A stretch of DNA of 55,275 nt from positions 1-55,275 of the forward strand of contig JAGOOG010000006.1 of assembly GCA_017992605.1 (NCBI GenBank). Direction: 5' to 3'. The DNA is from Deltaproteobacteria bacterium (GTDB taxonomy: Bacteria > Desulfobacterota > Desulfomonilia > UBA1062). The notes beneath the pieces were generated by a model, which saw only the letters and a list, made by a program, of their open reading frames with translations, made no database searches and had not been told where the DNA came from. Within the stretch, counting starts at the first letter, position 1; every line of letters begins with the position of its first letter. Positions 1-10,633 of the stretch are shown here, one piece after another. Both the position numbers and the translations under genes were made by a program.

Positions 1-152
1 CATGGGCGTCTTCTCAGACCGGACAAGCATGGACAGAATCCTGTTCGCTGTCTTCACCCACGAAAACTACAAACAGGGCATCAATACCCCCTTCATGCTT
101 ACTGACACAAATATCTAGACATGACCGGAGAAAGGCTTGGAGGATCGTGCGT

Positions 153-563
153 TTACTTGTGGTACGGTTCTCCCCTGATAATGGTAAGGGCACGATAGAC
201 CTGTTCCAGGAGCATGACCCGGACAAGCTGATGGTTGAAAGTCATGCTCGACAGGGACAGGGACATGTCCGCATTCTCGATGACCGCGGGAGCGATACCC
301 TCGGGCCCTCCCGTATAGAGGAAAAGGTGCTTGGTACCGGAGATCTGGTAGCGCTCCAGGAGCCTGGCAAAGCCTTCCGAGCTCAGGGTGCTGCCGTCAG
401 GGACGAGGATGATGTGCCTGCCTTCCCTGGTCTGGGGCCGCAGCGTCTTGGGCTCGATGACCTCCACAGGGACATACCTCCTGATCCTCGTGAAATAGTC
501 TTCCATTGATTCCCTGACAGGGCCCTGGTGTGTCTTTCCCGTGAAGCAGAAGACCAGTTTCAT
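153..563 (-). CDS. rlmH: 23S rRNA (pseudouridine1915-N3)-methyltransferase RlmH
   Basis: RlmH methylates pseudouridine 1915 in helix 69 of 23S rRNA, using SAM, on the assembled 70S ribosome. The 136-residue length is slightly below the usual 150-160. The SPOUT-fold signature is clear: the SAM-binding loop FLYTGGPEGI about residue 82, the LSLSSMTFNHQL stretch about 102-113, and the family C-terminus EQVYRALTIIRGEPYHK. It is the last gene of the rplU operon. Its ATG follows the rsfS stop codon with no gap (TAAATG), which implies translational coupling. Family assignment is firm; the function is taken from the family. Confidence 0.96.
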   Translation of the reverse strand: MKLVFCFTGKTHQGPVRESMEDYFTRIRRYVPVEVIEPKTLRPQTREGRHIILVPDGSTLSSEGFARLLERYQISGTKHLFLYTGGPEGIAPAVIENADMSLSLSSMTFNHQLVRVMLLEQVYRALTIIRGEPYHK

Positions 564-881
564 TTACCTGACTTTCCTCGCCTCGTACCACATGCCTTCA
601 ATGTCATAGTACTTTCTCAGATCAGCCTGGAAAATATGGATGACGACATCCACATAATCGAGCAGTACCCACCTGCCCTGTTCGACGCCCTCCCTGCCGA
701 AGGGCTTTCCGTAAGTCTCTATCACGTGTTCTGCCATGGCCCTGATCTGCCGGTCGGACATGCCGGTACAGACGATGATGTGATCCGTGAAGGAACACAC
801 ACCGCGCACGTCGAGCACCGAGACATCGGTGGCCTTCTTGTCTTCCAGGGCCGAAACCAGGGTGTCCCACTTGGGCTTCAT
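564..881 (-). CDS. rsfS: Ribosomal silencing factor RsfS
   Basis: RsfS (RsfA/Iojap family) binds ribosomal protein L14 on the 50S subunit and blocks subunit joining, lowering translation in starvation. The 105 residues cover the whole single domain, with the typical segments DVSVLDVRG, FTDHIIVCTGMSDRQ, the GRWVLLDYVDVVIHIF strand and the YYDIEGMW C-terminal motif. The ATG comes directly after the nadD stop (TAGATG) and the gene ends directly before rlmH, so nadD-rsfS-rlmH are translated as a coupled block, an order common in bacteria. Confidence 0.96.
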   Translation of the reverse strand: MKPKWDTLVSALEDKKATDVSVLDVRGVCSFTDHIIVCTGMSDRQIRAMAEHVIETYGKPFGREGVEQGRWVLLDYVDVVIHIFQADLRKYYDIEGMWYEARKVR

Positions 882-1511
882 CTATACGTAGATCCTCTCT
901 TTTGTGATGTATGCACAAGCACTGTCGGTCACGAGGTAGCGTATGGAACCCCCATGCCTGCACAGTTCCCGTATCCGTGACGATGAGACTGCATAGGCGG
1001 TGACGTCGACGAACATGATCTCGTTGCCTGCGTCATTGACATATCCCCTGTCCGTCGGGCGGAATCGACCGGCCGCTCCACCGAGGACGTCGCCCAGAGA
1101 CGGCCTCGGCACGTCGGGCCTCGACATGACCGCAAAATGCGCCAGGTCGAAGAGCCTCTCGGCCTGGTACCACGTGGAGATCTCGTTAAAGGCGTCCTGC
1201 CCCAAGATGAAAACCGGAATCGTGCCGAATACGCCCCGAAAGTGTTCGATGGTCCGTATGGAATAGGAGTTGCCGGGCCTGTCCACCTCGTAGGAAGAGA
1301 CCTCGAAGAAGGGGTTGTCTCCGATGGACATCCTCACGATCTCGAGCCGTCTCGCCCCTTCCACGTCGTCGTCGAGTTCCTTGTGCGGCGGGATGCTGGA
1401 CGGCACGAAGACCACCTTCTCGAGATCGAGGGCCTCTCTCACCTCTTCAGCGACACGCAGGTGCCCGACATGGACGGGGTTGAAGGTGCCTCCGAAGATA
1501 CCCAGTCTCAT
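882..1511 (-). CDS. nadD: Nicotinate-nucleotide adenylyltransferase NadD
   Basis: NadD transfers AMP from ATP to nicotinate mononucleotide, giving deamido-NAD in NAD synthesis. The 209 residues begin with the nucleotidyltransferase signature GGTFNPVHVGHL (the HxGH-type ATP motif) and contain the late SSSRIRE motif equivalent to ISxTxxR. The open frame extends far upstream, but the ATG at 1511 fits the family start and overlaps the proA stop by four bases (ATGA), a coupled junction. Its place in the ribosomal/proline operon rather than with nadBAC (7965-11463) means the two halves of the NAD pathway are separately transcribed here. Confidence 0.95.
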   Translation of the reverse strand: MRLGIFGGTFNPVHVGHLRVAEEVREALDLEKVVFVPSSIPPHKELDDDVEGARRLEIVRMSIGDNPFFEVSSYEVDRPGNSYSIRTIEHFRGVFGTIPVFILGQDAFNEISTWYQAERLFDLAHFAVMSRPDVPRPSLGDVLGGAAGRFRPTDRGYVNDAGNEIMFVDVTAYAVSSSRIRELCRHGGSIRYLVTDSACAYITKERIYV

Positions 1512-2760
1512 TGCCTGATCTGTCCGTTCCCGAAGCAGACGAACTTCTGGATGGTGAGGTCCTCGATCCCCATGGGACCGTACGAGTGGATCTTCGAGGT
1601 GCTTATCCCCACCTCCGCGCCCAGGCCGAACTCGCCTCCGTCGGAGAACCGGGTGCTGGCATTGACGAGAACCGTGGATGAGTCCACCTGGTGAAGGAAC
1701 TCCATGGCCCTGGTGTAGTTCTCCGTGATGATCGCCTCGGTGTGGTTTGACCCGTACTTCTCGATGTGGTCGATGGCCTCGTGGAGGTCTTCCACGATTT
1801 TTACCGCCAGGATCAGGTCGAGGAACTCGGCATACCAGTCGTCCTCGGTGGCCGGCCTGATGTCGGGGAGGTGTGCGCGGGTCTTGCTGCACCCCCTGAG
1901 CTCCACGCCGTTTTTGGTGAAGAGCTCGGCCATCTTCGGCAGGAAGATGCCTGCCACGGGGGAGTCGACGAGGAGCGTCTCCATGGCATTGCAAACGCCG
2001 GGGCGTTGAACCTTGGCGTTCAGGCAGATGCTGTAGGCCTTTTCGAGGTCGGCCTGCCGGTCCACGAAGATGTGACATACGCCCTTGTAGTGCTTGAGCA
2101 CCGGGATAAGGGAGTTCTCGGAGACCGTCCTGATGAGCCCCTCGCCCCCCCTGGGTATGACCAGGTCGATGAGGTCCTCCAGGCGGAGCATGTCCATGAT
2201 GGCCTGGCGGTCGGCGACAGGGATGAACCCGACGGCTTCCGGATCGATGCCCGTGCTCCTCAGGGACTCCCTGAGTATCTTCACGATGGCCGCATTGGAA
2301 TGGATGGCCTCTGACCCCCCGCGCAGGATCACGGCGTTGCCCGATTTCAGGCACAGTGCAGCCGCGTCGGCCGTCACGTTGGGCCTGGACTCGTAGATGA
2401 TGGCCACGACTCCCAGGGGTATGCGCATCCTTCCGACCACGAGACCGTTGGGCCTCCTGGCCATGCCCGTGATCCTGCCTACCGGGTCGGGGAGCTCGGC
2501 GATTTCCTCCATGCCACGGGCCATGCCCTCAATGACCTTTTCGCTGAGGGTGAGCCGGTCGATCATGGCGGGACTCAGACCGGTCGCGTGTGCCGTTTCG
2601 AGGTCCCTGGCGTTCTCTTCCTGGAGATACGTCGCATGATGCCTGAGGGTTTCTGCCATGTGCCTCAGGGACGTGTCCTTGGCCGCGCTGGAAAGCACCG
2701 CAAGCTTACGGGAGGCCTTTCTCGCAGCTTCGGCGATGTCCCTGATCATCTCGCTGGGCA

Positions 2761-2761
<1 letters not shown>
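1508..2761 (-). CDS. proA: Glutamate-5-semialdehyde dehydrogenase (gamma-glutamyl phosphate reductase)
   Basis: ProA reduces gamma-glutamyl phosphate to glutamate semialdehyde with NADPH, the second step of proline synthesis. The 417 residues match the family length. The catalytic cysteine lies in QRPGVCNAMETLLVD about residue 254, and the nucleotide-binding region YESRPNVTADAAALCLKSGN is intact. The start is GTG at 2761, sharing one base with the proB stop (TAGTG) and preceded by AAGGAGA at suitable spacing. It sits directly downstream of proB, as expected for a channelled pair, and its stop overlaps the nadD start. Confidence 0.96.
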
Positions 2762-4894
<2,133 letters not shown>

Positions 4895-5155
4895 CTAGGC
4901 GGTAATGGATACGACTTTCACCTTCTTGCTGGTGCTTTCCTGCGTTTCGAACTTCACTACACCGTCCTTCAGGGCAAACAGGGTGTAGTCTCTCCCGCAC
5001 CCCACGTTCTCGCCGGGATGGATCTTGGTGCCGCGCTGGCGCACGAGGATGCTCCCCGCCTTGACCTGCTGGCCAGCGAACCGCTTGACGCCCAGACGCT
5101 TGCCGGCAGTGTCCCTGCCGTTGCGCGATGTTCCGCCGGATTTCTTGTGTGCCAT
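4895..5155 (-). CDS. rpmA: 50S ribosomal protein L27
   Basis: L27 sits near the peptidyl-transferase centre of the 50S subunit; its N-terminal tail reaches the tRNA acceptor ends. The 86 residues start [16 protein letters not shown], the unprocessed (non-Firmicutes) N-terminus, and contain the signature [20 protein letters not shown]. It lies between rplU and obg in the standard order. Confidence 0.98.
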   Translation of the reverse strand: MAHKKSGGTSRNGRDTAGKRLGVKRFAGQQVKAGSILVRQRGTKIHPGENVGCGRDYTLFALKDGVVKFETQESTSKKVKVVSITA

Positions 5156-5170
5156 GGCTGAAAACGCCTC

Positions 5171-5482
5171 CTAATCTTTCGAGATCTTGGTGATGCGCAC
5201 TTCGGTCAGGTACTGCCGGTGCCCCTGGGTCTTGCGGTATCTCTTCCGGCGCTTCATCTTGAACACGACGATCTTCTTGTCCCGGAACTGCCTGACAACC
5301 GAGGCGCTCACGCTGGCGCCCTTTACCGTGGGCGTCCCGATGGCATACTCGTCCCCGCCTATGAGCAGGACATTGTCGAAGGTGACCGCATCACCCTTTT
5401 CAGCCTCAATCTTCTCCACTCGGACGATGTCGCCCTCTTCAACCTTGTACTGCTTGCCGCCTGTCTTTATAACCGCATACAT
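5171..5482 (-). CDS. rplU: 50S ribosomal protein L21
   Basis: L21 binds 23S rRNA in the 50S subunit. The protein of 103 residues starts [18 protein letters not shown] and ends with the basic segment [24 protein letters not shown] typical of the family. An upstream in-frame start would add six residues, but the ATG at 5482 has GAGG six bases before it and gives the normal L21 N-terminus. It is the first gene of the operon, with a promoter about 40 bases upstream. Confidence 0.97.
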   Translation of the reverse strand: MYAVIKTGGKQYKVEEGDIVRVEKIEAEKGDAVTFDNVLLIGGDEYAIGTPTVKGASVSASVVRQFRDKKIVVFKMKRRKRYRKTQGHRQYLTEVRITKISKD

Positions 5483-5523
5483 GGTGCACCTCGAACACAT
5501 GGTTGTGCTTTAAGAATGGTGAG

Positions 5524-5552
5524 CTATTAATGAAATTGTCCGGGGTTGTCAA
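5524..5552 (-). promoter_or_regulatory. Sigma70-type promoter for the rplU operon
   Basis: On the minus strand a perfect -35 box TTGACA (5547-5552) is followed by a 17-base spacer and a TAATAG -10 box (5524-5529). Transcription would begin about 5517, leaving a leader of about 35 bases before the rplU ATG. It is the only good promoter upstream of the eight-gene run, so it probably drives rplU through rlmH. Confidence 0.7.
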
Positions 5553-5596
5553 GGGAAAACGGCCTTCGACGAGATGTCGTGGTCCTTCACCGGGAC

Positions 5597-5662
5597 AAAA
5601 AAAATGCCAGAAGAATCAGGTGTGGGGACGGTTGCGGAATGGTATGTCCCTTCTTCTGGCAT
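5597..5662 (-). terminator. Rho-independent terminator upstream of the rplU promoter
   Basis: A perfect 12-base inverted repeat (ATGCCAGAAGAA at 5604-5615, complement at 5651-5662) encloses a second five-base stem (GGGAC/GTCCC at 5625-5629 and 5646-5650). Read on the minus strand the hairpin is followed by eight T residues (5604-5597), so it terminates minus-strand transcripts. It lies 45 bases before the -35 box of the rplU promoter and so separates that operon from upstream transcription. Confidence 0.75.
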
Positions 5663-5976
5663 CAAAAAGGAGGTTTCAGTTAAGAACTTGTTTTCTCGAG
5701 TATTGCCTCTTCCTTCCTTTGCTTCTTTTCTGGCCCCTGTAAGCTTTCCTCTGACGGTCCGGCCCCCATGTCGCGTGTGGTGTCACCCCTCGTGCTGCGG
5801 GGCCGGCTCTTTCCGTTGTCATTCATATTGCGAGATCTGTGCCAGTGGCTGAAATCATTTATCTTGCTGATATCACTATCTTTATGCATCACCAGCTCAG
5901 GGTCTGTGGTGTCTTCACCAAAACCGGGGGGTGCTGGCTATGGCATCACGACCATACCGTATGGTCTGGCGCCCTG
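5663..5976. other. Stretch without a supported gene
   Basis: Between the terminator and the zinc-binding small protein there is one minus-strand open frame of 70 codons (5680-5892), very rich in S, R, K, E and D, ending 18 bases before the terminator hairpin. It has no clear ribosome binding site and matches no family I know. It could be a short gene cotranscribed with the upstream zinc protein, or simply the 3' untranslated region of that transcript. Confidence 0.4.
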
Positions 5977-6276
5977 TCATATCTTGAGCTTGATCTTGAA
6001 CCTGTTTGCCTTTGTCTGCTCCTGGTTGACCATGTCGGTCACCTGGCCCAGCCCGAAGACCCTGGTGCCCTTCTCCCCCTTGTCCGCCCCGGCATCGTCC
6101 CGACATTGAGGACAGAAATACCGTATGCTCACCTCTTTTCCGGGTGAACGCCATATCTCAATGCTCCGGCACTTCTTGCACAGCGGTCTCTGACATCCAT
6201 CGCACTCGATGACCGCCTCACGCTCATTGCATATGCTGCACATGCTGCCGTTTCTCTTCTCCGGGTTCACTCGCAT
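5977..6276 (-). CDS. Small cysteine-rich zinc-binding protein, unknown role
   Basis: The frame encodes a compact treble-clef or B-box-like zinc module: CSICNEREAVIECDGCQRPLCKKC followed about 22 residues later by FCPQC. Four CxxC-type pairs (about eight cysteines) would bind two zinc ions. The C-terminal 40 residues are polar and basic (ending RFKIKLKI). The start is uncertain: ATG at 6276 gives 99 residues, ATG at 6243 gives 88 and begins right at the first zinc knuckle (MCSIC), and an ATG at 6336 is possible. I recall similar short proteins in deltaproteobacteria but know no function. It is monocistronic or precedes only the terminator at 5597. Confidence 0.75.
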   Translation of the reverse strand: MRVNPEKRNGSMCSICNEREAVIECDGCQRPLCKKCRSIEIWRSPGKEVSIRYFCPQCRDDAGADKGEKGTRVFGLGQVTDMVNQEQTKANRFKIKLKI

Positions 6277-6446
6277 ACCTTGCAGACTGGAATGTTCAGG
6301 GTGATTGCGAATGCCATGCCATCTCCCGGGAATCATTTTTCATTCGTGATATCATCTTATTGGGCATTCACACGCCACCCTTGCAAAGGGTTCCGTAACC
6401 CGAAACCCTTATGCCTTTTCACCATAGTGTGGTGCGAGGGCCATAA

Positions 6447-6475
6447 TTGACAAGTCATCGTAAATCCTCTAACAC
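6447..6475 (+). promoter_or_regulatory. Sigma70-type promoter for the acyl-CoA synthetase gene
   Basis: TTGACA (6447-6452) is followed by a 17-base spacer and a TAACAC -10-like box (6470-6475). The predicted transcript start near 6482 lies after the first in-frame ATG (6481) and before the ATG at 6520, supporting the latter as the true start. Confidence 0.55.
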
Positions 6476-6519
6476 ATCTCATGCAGCACATTCAGACATC
6501 GCGTGAGGGTCATGCATCC

Positions 6520-7917
6520 ATGGATTTCTTTTTCAACCCCCGGGGCATAGCGGTCATCGGCGCCAGCGACAATCAGGCAAAGGGCGGGTTCCATCTTTTC
6601 AGGAACACGCTCCACAGCTACAGGGGAGATGTCTTCCCCGTCAATGCACGGCTGTCCTCCATCTTGGACAGACCCTGCTATCCCGACGTGTCGTCCATCC
6701 CGACCGACTTCGACCTGGCCCTGTTCTTCGTGCCTGCGCCCTCACTGCCGAGGACCATCGAGGAGTGCGCGGCCAAAAAGGTCAAGGGCATCGTCATTGA
6801 GTCGGCGGGCTTCGCCGAGGTCGGCCCTAAAGGCAGGAGGCTCCAGGAGCAATGCGTCTCCCTGGCGAGAAGGCATGGCATCCGGCTCTGGGGTCCCAAC
6901 TGCATGGGGCTCCTGGATGCTCACAGCGGACACGTGTTTTCCTTCATGTACACCGATGCCTGGAAAAAGCTGCTCAAGCCGGGCGATGTGTCCATGATCG
7001 TCCAGAGCGGCATGCTCTCCGCCGGATTCCTCATGATGATCCTGGAGCGGGGAGGCCTGAACATCAGCAAGATGTGCTCCATCGGCAACAAGTGCGACGT
7101 ACACGAGACCGAGCTTCTCGAGTACTTCATCAACGACCCCACGTCAGAGGCAATCGGCCTCTATGCCGAGTCCATAGTCGAGCCCAGGAGGTTCCTCCGC
7201 CTTGCGTCGGACACGGACAAGCCCATCGTGCTGCTCAAGGGCGGCCGCAGTCCGGGTGGTGCCAGGGCTGCCATGAGCCACACCGCGAGCATGGCTTCGG
7301 ACCACGCCATCATGCGTTCCGCCATAAGGCAGTCCGGCATCATCGAGGCGACGGACATGAACGAGCTCATGGACCTGCTCAGGGGCTTTTCCACGTCACG
7401 GAGCTGCCGTATCCACCACGATGCCGGCACCGCGGTGATCACCTTTTCCGGCGGCGGGGGCATCGTGACCTCGGACCTGCTGCATGATGCCGGCCTGTCC
7501 CTGGCGGAACTGCGCCCGGAGACCCTGAAGTCGCTCAAGGCCGTCTACCCTCCCTGGATGGACCCCTCCAATCCTGCGGACATATGGCCCGCCATCGAGT
7601 ACAGCGGTGTCCAGAAAGTCTATACGGAGGTCAGCGAGGCGATCATGCATGACCCGGCCGTGGATTCGGTGGTCGTCCACATTTTCACCAACATGGCCGA
7701 CCGCGCCATGTTCTCGGACATGGCCAGGCTCAAGAACGAGCTCGGCAAGCCCGTGGTTGCCTGGCTCGCCGGTATGGGCGACGGGATGAGGTCGTTCAGG
7801 TCGGAACTCGAGGAGCTGGGCATCCCTGCCTATGACGAGATGCACCGTTGCGTCTCCGTGCTCGCGGCCATCAAGGAGCACAACCGGAAGCGGGGCAGCG
7901 TTCACTGTAGAGAGTGA
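6520..7917 (+). CDS. ADP-forming acyl-CoA synthetase, alpha-type (CoA-binding/ligase) protein
   Basis: The 465-residue protein has a CoA-binding Rossmann domain (NPRGIAVIGASDNQ near the start), a middle domain ending in the conserved MSHTAS loop whose histidine is the phosphorylated residue of the family, and a second flavodoxin-like ligase domain (TFSGGGGIVTSDLL). This is the organisation of the alpha subunit of acetate:CoA ligase (ADP-forming), which makes ATP from acyl-CoA. No ATP-grasp beta domain follows, and the next gene converges on it, so the partner must be elsewhere. An in-frame ATG exists at 6481 but lacks a binding site; GAGGG precedes 6520. The acyl substrate is unknown. Confidence 0.85.
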   Translation: MDFFFNPRGIAVIGASDNQAKGGFHLFRNTLHSYRGDVFPVNARLSSILDRPCYPDVSSIPTDFDLALFFVPAPSLPRTIEECAAKKVKGIVIESAGFAEVGPKGRRLQEQCVSLARRHGIRLWGPNCMGLLDAHSGHVFSFMYTDAWKKLLKPGDVSMIVQSGMLSAGFLMMILERGGLNISKMCSIGNKCDVHETELLEYFINDPTSEAIGLYAESIVEPRRFLRLASDTDKPIVLLKGGRSPGGARAAMSHTASMASDHAIMRSAIRQSGIIEATDMNELMDLLRGFSTSRSCRIHHDAGTAVITFSGGGGIVTSDLLHDAGLSLAELRPETLKSLKAVYPPWMDPSNPADIWPAIEYSGVQKVYTEVSEAIMHDPAVDSVVVHIFTNMADRAMFSDMARLKNELGKPVVAWLAGMGDGMRSFRSELEELGIPAYDEMHRCVSVLAAIKEHNRKRGSVHCRE

Positions 7918-7964
7918 GAGGTGACACATGAACCTCCCCGAAGGCGCTGCAGTGCATTTCGCCC

Positions 7965-9596
7965 CTACCTGATCGCCGGATAGCTGCTCTCGAGGCCCAC
8001 GGACGGGGCGATGTAGTGGCACCCGATGGAGGTGCGGTTTCTCAGGGCCGCCTCTGCCACCATGATGGCCGAAGCCGTCCCCTGGAAGAGGCTGATGATG
8101 TCCTTGGACACCGGGGTCTCCTTGTAGAACTCCTCGATCCTGAGGTACATGTGCCGCATGTCCTCGATGGCACGCTTGAGCCGGGGCGGGGTACGCACGA
8201 TGCCCACGTAGTTCCACATGGTGTTCTTGATGGCCATCCAGTCCTGGGCGATGAGCGCAGGGTCCTCGTTCTCCATGCTGCCTGTGGGGATCCAGTCCCG
8301 GGCCGATCCAAGGACCCTGGGGGGTACGGTCTTCCCCCCGTTGATCCGTTCCGTGATGTCGACCGCCGCATAGTAGCCCCAGGTGAGACCCTCGAGCAGC
8401 GACGTCGAGGCCAGCCGGTTGGCGCCGTGGAGTCCGGTGCACGAGACCTCCCCGACGGCGTGGAGACCCTTCAGGGACGTGCGTCCCCGGATGTCCACGT
8501 GGACCCCGCCGCAGAAGTAGTGTGCCGCCGGCACCACCGGCACCGGCTCCCTCGTGATATCGATGCCGGCTTCCCTGCAGGTTGCGCAGATGGTGGGGAA
8601 CCTCTTCGGTATATCCTCGTCCACAAAGCCCGCGATGTCCAGGAGGACGTGGTCTTCTGAATAGTGGATCATCTCCTCCCAGATGGCGCGCGCCACTTCG
8701 TCACGCGGCGCCAGATCCCTGAGTTCGGGGTTGTAGCGCTCCATGAAGTACTCGCCGCGGAGATTCCTGAGCCTCGCACCCTCGCCGCGCACCGCCTCGG
8801 ATATGAGGAATCTCCGTGCCCCCGGGATGTAGAGCGTGGTGGGGTGGAACTGCATGAACTCCATGTTGATCATACGTGCCCCTGCCCGCTGGGCCATGAC
8901 CATACCGTCGCCCACCGTACCCTTCTCGTTGGTGGTGTGGAGGTAGATGTCCCCCAGTCCGCCCGTGGCAAGCACGGTGTACTGGGCAAGAATGGGTATC
9001 ACCTCTTTCTTCCTGTTCAGGAACACATATGCACCCAGGCACCGGTTGTCGAGCTGGTAGGATGCCTGGATGTCATTGGAATGGTGGTGGAGCGTGATGA
9101 GGTCGATGGCAGTGGCCTCGGTGAGGACCTCAACGTTCGGGTGCCCCTTCACCGCCCTGATGAGGGCCTTCTCGATGACCTCGCCCGTGTTGTCGGCCGA
9201 GTAGAGGATACGGTTCACCGAGTGCGCGCCCTCGCGGGTGAGGTCGAAATCCTCGTCCTGGGCACCGGTGAGGTGGGTGAAGTCCACCTTGAGGTCATCG
9301 ATGAGCACCTCCTTGACCACATCCGGGCCCTTCTCAGCGAGGAATTCCACGGCCTCCGCCGAGTTGATGCCCCTGCCCGCCCGTATTATGTCCGCCACGA
9401 GCATCTCGACCGTGTCGCCGTTGCCCCGGTACACGATGCCGCCCTGGGCCCGGTTCGTGTTGGTGGCGAATATGTCCGACCGCTTGGTGATGAGACAGAC
9501 CCGTATGCCCATCCTGGCAGCCATGAGGGCGCACGTGGCACCGGCAATGCCCGTACCGATGACGAGGCATTCGGCCTCCTTGCGAGGGGTTCCCAT
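7965..9596 (-). CDS. nadB: L-aspartate oxidase
   Basis: NadB oxidises L-aspartate to iminoaspartate, the first step of de novo NAD synthesis. The 543 residues carry an N-terminal FAD-binding fold (CLVIGTGIAGATCALMAA), the TNRAQGGIVYRG flavoprotein motif, the substrate loop FHPTTLYIPGARRFLISEAVRGEGARL region, and a C-terminal three-helix domain. The fold is shared with fumarate reductase and succinate dehydrogenase flavoproteins, but the adjacent nadA and nadC settle the assignment. The ATG at 9596 lies two bases after the nadA stop. In anaerobes the electron acceptor is usually fumarate. Confidence 0.95.
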   Translation of the reverse strand: MGTPRKEAECLVIGTGIAGATCALMAARMGIRVCLITKRSDIFATNTNRAQGGIVYRGNGDTVEMLVADIIRAGRGINSAEAVEFLAEKGPDVVKEVLIDDLKVDFTHLTGAQDEDFDLTREGAHSVNRILYSADNTGEVIEKALIRAVKGHPNVEVLTEATAIDLITLHHHSNDIQASYQLDNRCLGAYVFLNRKKEVIPILAQYTVLATGGLGDIYLHTTNEKGTVGDGMVMAQRAGARMINMEFMQFHPTTLYIPGARRFLISEAVRGEGARLRNLRGEYFMERYNPELRDLAPRDEVARAIWEEMIHYSEDHVLLDIAGFVDEDIPKRFPTICATCREAGIDITREPVPVVPAAHYFCGGVHVDIRGRTSLKGLHAVGEVSCTGLHGANRLASTSLLEGLTWGYYAAVDITERINGGKTVPPRVLGSARDWIPTGSMENEDPALIAQDWMAIKNTMWNYVGIVRTPPRLKRAIEDMRHMYLRIEEFYKETPVSKDIISLFQGTASAIMVAEAALRNRTSIGCHYIAPSVGLESSYPAIR

Positions 9597-9598
9597 GA

Positions 9599-10633
9599 CT
9601 ATATCCTCAGCATGGCGGTCAGAGCCCTGCTCGCATCCTCTGCGATGCCCTTCGGGACGACCACCCGTCTTTCGGTCCCACCGACCCCCATGAGCGTCTC
9701 GGCCAGCTTCGTCAGGGTGATCTTTGCCATGTCTGCGCAGTATACCTCTTTGAGCGGCAGGATCTCAACACGTCCGGCACTCTTGAGGGCCGCGCGGTAC
9801 ACCATGTTCGCCTCGGTGCCCACGGCGAGCCTTTCGCCGTCGGGCAGCGACTCGATGGCCGAGAGTATCTGGGAGGTCGATCCTGCCTCCCCCGCAACCT
9901 TGACCGTGCCCGGGTCGGTCTCGGGGTGCACCATGACGCGGATGCCCGGGTATCGAGACCTGACTAGCCGCACGTCGTCCACCGTAAACTGCGGGCAGTG
10001 CACGGGACACCAGCCCTTCCACAGGACTATGCGGGCCTTCCGGACCTCCGCCTCGGCCAGCCCGCCGTCTGCCCTCTCGCTGTCCCACAGCGCGATCTCG
10101 TCCTCGGGGATGCCCAGGGCCCTGGCCGTGTTCCTCCCCAGATTCATGTCGGGCATGAACAGGACCTTCCGCCCCTTCTCCAGTGCCCATGTCATGACCC
10201 TGCCCGCATTGGCCGAGGTGCACACCGCACCGCCCCGGACACCGCAGAAGGCCTTGAGTGCGGCCGATGAGTTCACGTAGGTGACCGGTACCACCGATGG
10301 CTCAAAGGCGGTGAGTGCGACCCACGCCCTGCCCGCGAGTTCCACCGGCGCCATGTCCGCCAGCGGGCATCCCGCTTTCCGGTCCGGTATGTACACCTGC
10401 CTGGATGGGGCCAGGATAGCGGCCGTCTCCGCCATGAAGAACACGCCGCAGAACACTATGTATTCCGCCCTGTCAACCTGCGCGGCCGCTCGGGCGAGCT
10501 CCAGGGAATCTCCCGTGAAGTCGGCGAACTCGACGATTTCATCCTTCTGATAGTGGTGTCCCAGTATGACGAGACGGTCTCCCAGTTCCTGCTTCCTGCC
10601 TGCAATGATCGCACGCGCCTCCTGATCCGTCAT
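9599..10633 (-). CDS. nadA: Quinolinate synthase
   Basis: NadA condenses iminoaspartate with dihydroxyacetone phosphate to quinolinate using a [4Fe-4S] cluster. The 344-residue protein begins MTDQEARAIIAGRKQELGD and has ILGHHYQKDEIVEFADFTGDS, a signature of the family. The three cluster cysteines can be placed: VFCGVFFMAET about residue 62, one in the KGWCPVHCPQ loop about 140 residues further on, and VYCADMAKITL near the C-terminus. The frame is open further upstream, but the ATG at 10633 overlaps the nadC stop by four bases (ATGA), fixing the start. Confidence 0.96.
   Translation of the reverse strand: MTDQEARAIIAGRKQELGDRLVILGHHYQKDEIVEFADFTGDSLELARAAAQVDRAEYIVFCGVFFMAETAAILAPSRQVYIPDRKAGCPLADMAPVELAGRAWVALTAFEPSVVPVTYVNSSAALKAFCGVRGGAVCTSANAGRVMTWALEKGRKVLFMPDMNLGRNTARALGIPEDEIALWDSERADGGLAEAEVRKARIVLWKGWCPVHCPQFTVDDVRLVRSRYPGIRVMVHPETDPGTVKVAGEAGSTSQILSAIESLPDGERLAVGTEANMVYRAALKSAGRVEILPLKEVYCADMAKITLTKLAETLMGVGGTERRVVVPKGIAEDASRALTAMLRI

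Noticed and set aside
14-226. Minus-strand frame of 70 codons at the left edge
   Set aside because: It overlaps the end of rlmH by 74 bases, has no family similarity and no ribosome binding site; the first 150 bases hold nothing I can support.
8664-10280. Plus-strand open frame of 538 codons across nadB and nadA
   Set aside because: It spans two certain minus-strand genes and their junction and has no family similarity.
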